Below are positions 60,058 to 64,000 of a stretch of DNA of 64,000 bases, piece by piece. This DNA comes from Streptomyces verrucosisporus. Lineage in GTDB: Bacteria > Actinomycetota > Actinomycetes > Streptomycetales > Streptomycetaceae. A model generated the notes under the pieces. That model was not told the DNA's origin and ran no database searches. It saw only the letters and a list, made by a program, of their open reading frames with translations. Position 1 is the first letter of the stretch. Each line of letters starts with the position of its first letter. The position numbers and the translations under genes were made by a program. The DNA is taken from NCBI RefSeq assembly GCF_017114865.1, contig NZ_JADEYH010000027.1, forward strand, positions 1-64,000, written 5' to 3'.

Positions 60058-60938
60058 CGGTGTCCCGCGACCCATCCCAGGATTCCGCCGTGGGCGAACG
60101 AGTGTCCGCCGAACGGGTAACGCAGGCGAAGCCGCCGAGAACGGCCGGGGGAGGGAGGAGGAAGGCGGGGAGCAAGCCGGAGACGCGGCTGGCCATGGTC
60201 CGCCGTGCCCGCCGCATCAACCGCGAGCTGGCCGAGGTGTACTACTACGCCCACCCCGAGCTGGACTTCGACAACCCCTTCCAGCTGCTGGTCGCCACCG
60301 TCCTCTCCGCCCAGACCACCGATCTGCGGGTCAACCAGACCACCCCCGCCCTCTTCGCGGCCTACCCCACGCCGGAGGAGATGGCCGCGGCCGACCCCGA
60401 ACGGCTGGAGGGGCTGATCCGGCCCACCGGCTTCTTCCGCAACAAGGCCAAGTCGCTGCTGGGCCTCTCCGCGGCGCTGCGCGACCGTTTCGGCGGCGAG
60501 GTGCCGGACAGCCTCGAGGACATGGTCTCCCTGCCCGGCGTCGGCCGTAAGACGGCGCACGTGGTGCTGGGGAACGCCTTCGGCAGGCCCGGCCTGACGG
60601 TGGACACCCACTTCGGGCGGCTGGTGCGCCGCTGGCGGCTGACGGAGCAGACCGACCCGGAGAAGGTCGAGGCCGAGATCGCCGGGATCATCCCGAGGAG
60701 CGAGTGGACGATGTTCTCGCACCGGGTCGTCTTCCACGGCCGCCGCATCTGCCACTCCCGCAAGCCCGCCTGCGGCGCCTGCCCGATCACACACCTGTGT
60801 CCCTCCTACGGCGAGGGCGAGACGGACCCGGAGAAGGCGAAGAAGCTGCTGAAGTACGAGATGGGGGGCCTGCCCGGCCAGCGGCTCAAGCCCCCCGCGG
60901 ACTACCCCGGGCAGCCGGCGCCGCCACTGGGCGCCTGA
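60054..60938 (+). CDS. nth: Endonuclease III
   Basis: 294 residues from GTG 60054. A ~45-residue basic N-terminal tail precedes the HhH-GPD fold: [17 protein letters not shown], the hairpin [17 protein letters not shown] with catalytic Lys, [12 protein letters not shown] with catalytic Asp, and the 4Fe-4S loop [17 protein letters not shown]. It excises oxidised pyrimidines. The start is uncertain within the basic tail. Confidence 0.94.
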   Translation: MTVSRDPSQDSAVGERVSAERVTQAKPPRTAGGGRRKAGSKPETRLAMVRRARRINRELAEVYYYAHPELDFDNPFQLLVATVLSAQTTDLRVNQTTPALFAAYPTPEEMAAADPERLEGLIRPTGFFRNKAKSLLGLSAALRDRFGGEVPDSLEDMVSLPGVGRKTAHVVLGNAFGRPGLTVDTHFGRLVRRWRLTEQTDPEKVEAEIAGIIPRSEWTMFSHRVVFHGRRICHSRKPACGACPITHLCPSYGEGETDPEKAKKLLKYEMGGLPGQRLKPPADYPGQPAPPLGA

Positions 60939-60949
60939 GCGGAGCGCGG

Positions 60950-61702
60950 ATGAGAGAGGCACAGGAGAAGCACCGCGGTCCCGTCGCCGGTCCGGCCGCC
61001 GGCCCGGTGGCCGTCACCGACCGGGGGCTGCCGGACTGGCTGCGCCCGGTGGCCGACGTGGCGTCGACGGTGCGGGCGCGGCAGCTCAGCCGCTTCCTGC
61101 CGCCCAGCGACGGGGGCGGGCGGCAGTCCGCGGTCCTGGTGCTCTTCGGGGAGGGCGGCGGGAGGTCCGGGAGCGTCGGCGGTGGGGCGGGGACCGGGCC
61201 GGAGCTGCTGCTGATGGAGCGGTCCTCCAGCCTCCGCTCGCACGCCGGACAGCCGTCCTTCCCCGGCGGCGCCCTCGACCCGGAGGACGGCGATCCCGAG
61301 GGCGACGGGCCGCTGCGCGCCGCGCTGCGGGAGGCGGAGGAGGAGACCGGGCTCGACCCGTCCGGGGTGCAGGTCTTCGGGCGGCTGCCGCGCGTCTACA
61401 TCCCGGTGAGCGGGTTCGTCGTCACGCCCGTACTGGGGTGGTGGAGGGAGCCGAGTCCGGTGGCCCCGGTGGACCCGGCCGAGACGGCCCGGGTCTTCAC
61501 CGTGCCCGTGGCCGATCTCGCCGACCCGGCGAACCGTGCCACGGCCAGACACCCCAGCGGCTACCGCGGTCCGTGCTTCCTCGTCAGCGACGCGCTGGTG
61601 TGGGGCTTCACCGCCGGGATCATCGACCGGATCCTGCACTTCGCCGGATGGGAGCGGCCGTGGGACACCGACCGCAGCGTCCCCCTGGACTGGCACGCGT
61701 GA
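60950..61702 (+). CDS. NUDIX hydrolase, CoA pyrophosphatase type
   Basis: 250 residues from ATG 60950 behind GGAG. RSHAGQPSFPGGALDPEDG (the UPF0035 motif of CoA pyrophosphatases) is followed by the NUDIX box ALREAEEETGLDPSG. Predicted to hydrolyse CoA or related diphosphates. It is followed 13 bases later by the MarP-like protease gene. Confidence 0.92.
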   Translation: MREAQEKHRGPVAGPAAGPVAVTDRGLPDWLRPVADVASTVRARQLSRFLPPSDGGGRQSAVLVLFGEGGGRSGSVGGGAGTGPELLLMERSSSLRSHAGQPSFPGGALDPEDGDPEGDGPLRAALREAEEETGLDPSGVQVFGRLPRVYIPVSGFVVTPVLGWWREPSPVAPVDPAETARVFTVPVADLADPANRATARHPSGYRGPCFLVSDALVWGFTAGIIDRILHFAGWERPWDTDRSVPLDWHA

Positions 61703-61715
61703 GACGGTGGGCGAC

Positions 61716-62915
61716 GTGAACGTGCTGGACGTACTGCTGCTGCTCTCCGCCGTCTGGTTCGCGGTCGTGGGCTACCGCCAGGGTTTCGTGGTCGGTGTGC
61801 TGTCGGTCGCCGGTTTCCTCGGGGGCGGGCTCGCCGCGGTCCATCTGCTGCCGCTCCTCTGGAACGAGTTCACCGACGGCGCGTCGCCGGGGACGGCGGG
61901 TGCGATCGCGGCGGTGGCGGTGGTGATCGTGTGCGCCTCGGTCGGCCAGGCGTTCACCACCCATCTGGGCAACCGGCTGCGCCGGCACATCACCTGGTCG
62001 CCGGCCCGGGCGCTGGACGCCTCCGGCGGCGCCCTGGTGAACGTCGTGGCCATGCTGCTGGTCGCCTGGCTGATCGGCTCGCTGCTGGCCTCCACGGCCG
62101 TGCCCGTCGTCGCCCGTGAGGTACGCGGCTCCGCGGTGCTGCACGGGGTCTCCCGGGCGCTGCCGGACAGCGCCGACACCTGGTTCACCGACTTCACCTC
62201 GGTGCTCGCGCGGAACGGCTTCCCGCAGGTCTTCTCGCCGTTCGCCAACGAGCCGATCACCTCGGTGGAGCCGCCGGATCCTGCCCTGGCGCGCAGTCCG
62301 GCCGTAGCCCGCGCCAAGCGTTCCATCGTCAAGGTCCTGGGCACCGCGCAGAGCTGCGGCAAGGTGCTGGAGGGCACCGGCTTCGTCTTCGCCCGCGGCC
62401 GGGTGATGACCAACGCGCATGTGGTCGGCGGCGTCGACGAGCCGACCGTACAGATCGGCGGCGAGGGCAGGCTGTACGACGCCACGGTCGTCCTCTACGA
62501 CTGGGAGCGCGACATCGCCGTGCTCGACGTGCCGTCACTCCAGGCGCCGGCGCTGCGGTTCGTGGAGGACGACGCGGAGACCGGCGACGACGCGATCGTC
62601 GCGGGCTTTCCGGAGAACGGCGGGTTCGACGTCCGCTCCGCGCGGGTACGCGGCCGTATCCAGGCGACCGGCCCGGACATCTACCACCGGGGCACGGTGC
62701 GCCGCGACGTCTACTCCCTGCACGCCATGGTCCGGCAGGGCAACTCCGGCGGCCCGCTGCTGACGCCCGACGGCAGGGTCTACGGCGTCATCTTCGCCAA
62801 GTCCCTGGAGAACGAGAGCACCGGCTACGCGCTCACCAACGACGAGATCCGCCAGGACATCCTGCAGGGACGGGCGTCCCGGGGGCCGGTGGACAGCCAG
62901 GGGTGCGCGATGTGA
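61716..62915 (+). CDS. MarP-like membrane serine protease (CvpA-type anchor)
   Basis: 399 residues. Four N-terminal membrane helices (LLLLSAVWFAVVGYRQGFVV and others) form a CvpA/colicin V-production domain. A trypsin-like domain follows: TGFVFARGRVMTNAHVVGG with catalytic His, DWERDIAVLDV with Asp, and MVRQGNSGGPLLTPDGRV with Ser. Cysteines flank the protease as in mycobacterial MarP, an acid- and oxidative-stress protease. GTG 61716 was chosen because homologues start near NVLD; GTG 61707 is also possible. Confidence 0.92.
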   Translation: MNVLDVLLLLSAVWFAVVGYRQGFVVGVLSVAGFLGGGLAAVHLLPLLWNEFTDGASPGTAGAIAAVAVVIVCASVGQAFTTHLGNRLRRHITWSPARALDASGGALVNVVAMLLVAWLIGSLLASTAVPVVAREVRGSAVLHGVSRALPDSADTWFTDFTSVLARNGFPQVFSPFANEPITSVEPPDPALARSPAVARAKRSIVKVLGTAQSCGKVLEGTGFVFARGRVMTNAHVVGGVDEPTVQIGGEGRLYDATVVLYDWERDIAVLDVPSLQAPALRFVEDDAETGDDAIVAGFPENGGFDVRSARVRGRIQATGPDIYHRGTVRRDVYSLHAMVRQGNSGGPLLTPDGRVYGVIFAKSLENESTGYALTNDEIRQDILQGRASRGPVDSQGCAM

Positions 62916-63342
62916 GGACCGGTGTCCGGCCCCCGGTTCCGCCACCCGGCCACGGCCCCGGCTCCGCCGCCCGCCACGGCTTCGGCGGCCGGACGGCGGC
63001 ATGGGACCGGAGGAGGCCCGACCGGAGGAGGACCGGGCGGTGCGGCGGGCGCTCGGTGGGCGGCGTCAGCCGCGCGTATGGCGCAGCCGCGCGCCTACCC
63101 AGCGGGCACGGCGGCGCAGGATGTGAGGGATGCCGAGCTGGGGATCGCGGAGATCGCCGAGATCGCGGTGGTCCCGCGCGGAGCGCGGGGGCGAGCCCTG
63201 CGCGCTGCTCTGTTCCCGGATGTCGCGTGACACGTCACGGTAGTCGTGCGTCCAACCCATACTCCGGACTCTGCCCGTGCCTCAAGGTCGGTAACCGCCC
63301 AATGGTCCGTCAATTGGCCTATGCGGGCGTCACGTGCTCTTA
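62916..63342. other. Intergenic region before the alpha/beta hydrolase
   Basis: 427 bases. A minus-strand frame at 63066-63260 encodes 64 Arg/Asp-rich residues (HRDLGDLRDPQLGIPHILRR), but its ATG has no usable SD. It is recorded as a weak possibility only. AT-richer sequence near 63300-63345 probably holds regulatory signals. Confidence 0.3.
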
Positions 63343-64000
63343 TCATCGGTCCGGTTCGGGGTCCTTCAGCCAGTCGACGAGCTCGCTCGTGAACGCCTTC
63401 GGATCCTCCTCGTGAGGGAAGTGGCCCAGCCCGTCGAACAGCCGCCAGCGGTACGGGGCCTCCACGTACTCGCCCGAGCCCGCCGCGCTGCGGGTGCGCA
63501 TCACCGGGTCGAGCGAGCCGTGCAGGTGGAGGGTGGGGACACGGACCGGCCGCTTCATACGGCGGTTGAACTGGAAGCCGTCCAGGCGTGCCAGCGAGCG
63601 GACCATCCACCGGTACGGCTCGATCGAGCAGTGCGCGGTGGATGGGACGCACATCGCCCGCCGGTAGACCTCGACCGCGTCGTCCTCCGGCAGCCGGGGC
63701 CCGGCCCACTCCCGCAGCAGGCGGCCGACCAGCGCTCCGTCGTCCGCCACCAGACGCCGCTCGGGAACCCAGGGACTCTGGAAGCCCCAGACGTACGCCC
63801 CGGCCGCCGTCTGCCGCAGGTCGCCGAGCATGGCCGCGCGCCAGCGGCGCGGGTGCGGCATCGAGGCCACGGCCAGGCGCCGGACCAGCTTCGGGCGCAT
63901 CACCGCCGCCGTCCACGCAAGGTAACCGCCCAGATCATGACCGACGAGGGCGGCGTCGGGCTCGCCCAGGGAGCGGATCACGCCGGTGACGTCGAGCGCG
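63343..64000 (-). CDS. Alpha/beta hydrolase, epoxide hydrolase-like (N-terminus beyond window)
   Basis: Partial: the frame is open through the right edge (ALDVTGVIRSLGEPDAALVG). The nucleophile elbow is VGHDLGGYLAW, with Asp as nucleophile, as in epoxide hydrolases and haloalkane dehalogenases. A cap region with WVPERRLV follows, and the distal His is in GLGHFPHEEDP. In actinobacteria it usually follows the MarP-like gene. The visible part is 219 residues. Confidence 0.88.
   Translation of the reverse strand, partial: ALDVTGVIRSLGEPDAALVGHDLGGYLAWTAAVMRPKLVRRLAVASMPHPRRWRAAMLGDLRQTAAGAYVWGFQSPWVPERRLVADDGALVGRLLREWAGPRLPEDDAVEVYRRAMCVPSTAHCSIEPYRWMVRSLARLDGFQFNRRMKRPVRVPTLHLHGSLDPVMRTRSAAGSGEYVEAPYRWRLFDGLGHFPHEEDPKAFTSELVDWLKDPEPDR

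Noticed and set aside
63066-63260. 64-residue Arg/Asp-rich minus-strand protein
   Set aside because: The ATG has GGAG only one base away, no recognised family, and overlapping frames on the other strand; kept as a weak note in the gap entry.
1-64000. CRISPR arrays, insertion sequences with terminal repeats, intact prophage, biosynthetic gene cluster
   Set aside because: No regularly spaced identical repeats of spacer length, no transposase, no phage structural genes, and no PKS, NRPS or terpene synthase was seen.

Overview
The window reads as a chromosomal segment of a Streptomyces-type actinomycete. The DNA is very GC-rich, with many GTG and TTG starts. It carries a WblA-type WhiB protein, a conservon (cvnABCD) with an attached cytochrome P450, XRE/DUF397 and DUF397-like small-protein pairs, a Crp next to nth, and two paired ArsA-like ATPases. 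This assignment is by recognition of families and gene order; nothing was searched.

Layout. (1) 1-9062 is accessory DNA: an HTH/TPR regulator, an anti-sigma-type ATPase, a small protein, a radical SAM enzyme and a CYTH protein, closed by a perfect hairpin. Then come three phased palindromes, a relaxase/MobC pair, a decapitated tyrosine recombinase and two unknown genes, all next to tRNA-Ser(GGA). It looks like the wreck of a mobilizable element. (2) 9086-13691 is housekeeping: tRNA-Ser, SRP RNA, dnaX, ybaB, recR and a DUF5063 gene. (3) 13726-25610 mixes secreted and regulatory genes: a large FG-GAP secreted protein, three coupled tiny genes facing an XRE/DUF397 pair, an ECF42-type sigma factor with its DGPF/YCII partner, two Uma2-family genes and a zinc alcohol dehydrogenase. 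(4) 25816-31533 holds ask-asd, a SigE-type ECF sigma factor with a membrane-anchored partner, and SURF1. (5) 32606-38483 is a conservon followed by an ExxR-less P450, facing a normal P450.

(6) 41705-48738 is the most interesting block. A Crp/Fnr regulator with an intact cyclic-nucleotide pocket signature is followed by a run of five genes on the same strand. In order these are a class III nucleotidyl-cyclase homologue, a degenerate STAND-like protein, an SPFH-like protein, a DUF4407 membrane protein and a Pycsar-effector-like membrane protein. The first four of the run overlap one another by 4 to 8 bases. The cyclase homologue ends with, and the STAND-like protein begins with, the same short glycine/phenylalanine-rich motif. 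That is the arrangement expected of a homotypic (amyloid-like) signalling motif joining a sensor to its partner. I propose this as an expanded, probably undescribed, cyclic-nucleotide-linked membrane conflict or defence system.

(7) 48893-64000 returns to the conserved core: tRNA-Pro, a metallophosphoesterase, YqeY, a class A penicillin-binding protein, wblA, two ArsA-type ATPases, DUF4177, RidA, NUDIX and metallo-beta-lactamase-fold enzymes, crp, nth, a second NUDIX enzyme, a MarP-like membrane serine protease, and an alpha/beta hydrolase cut by the right edge. Several genes here show leaderless-type TANNNT boxes 6-7 bases before the start codon.
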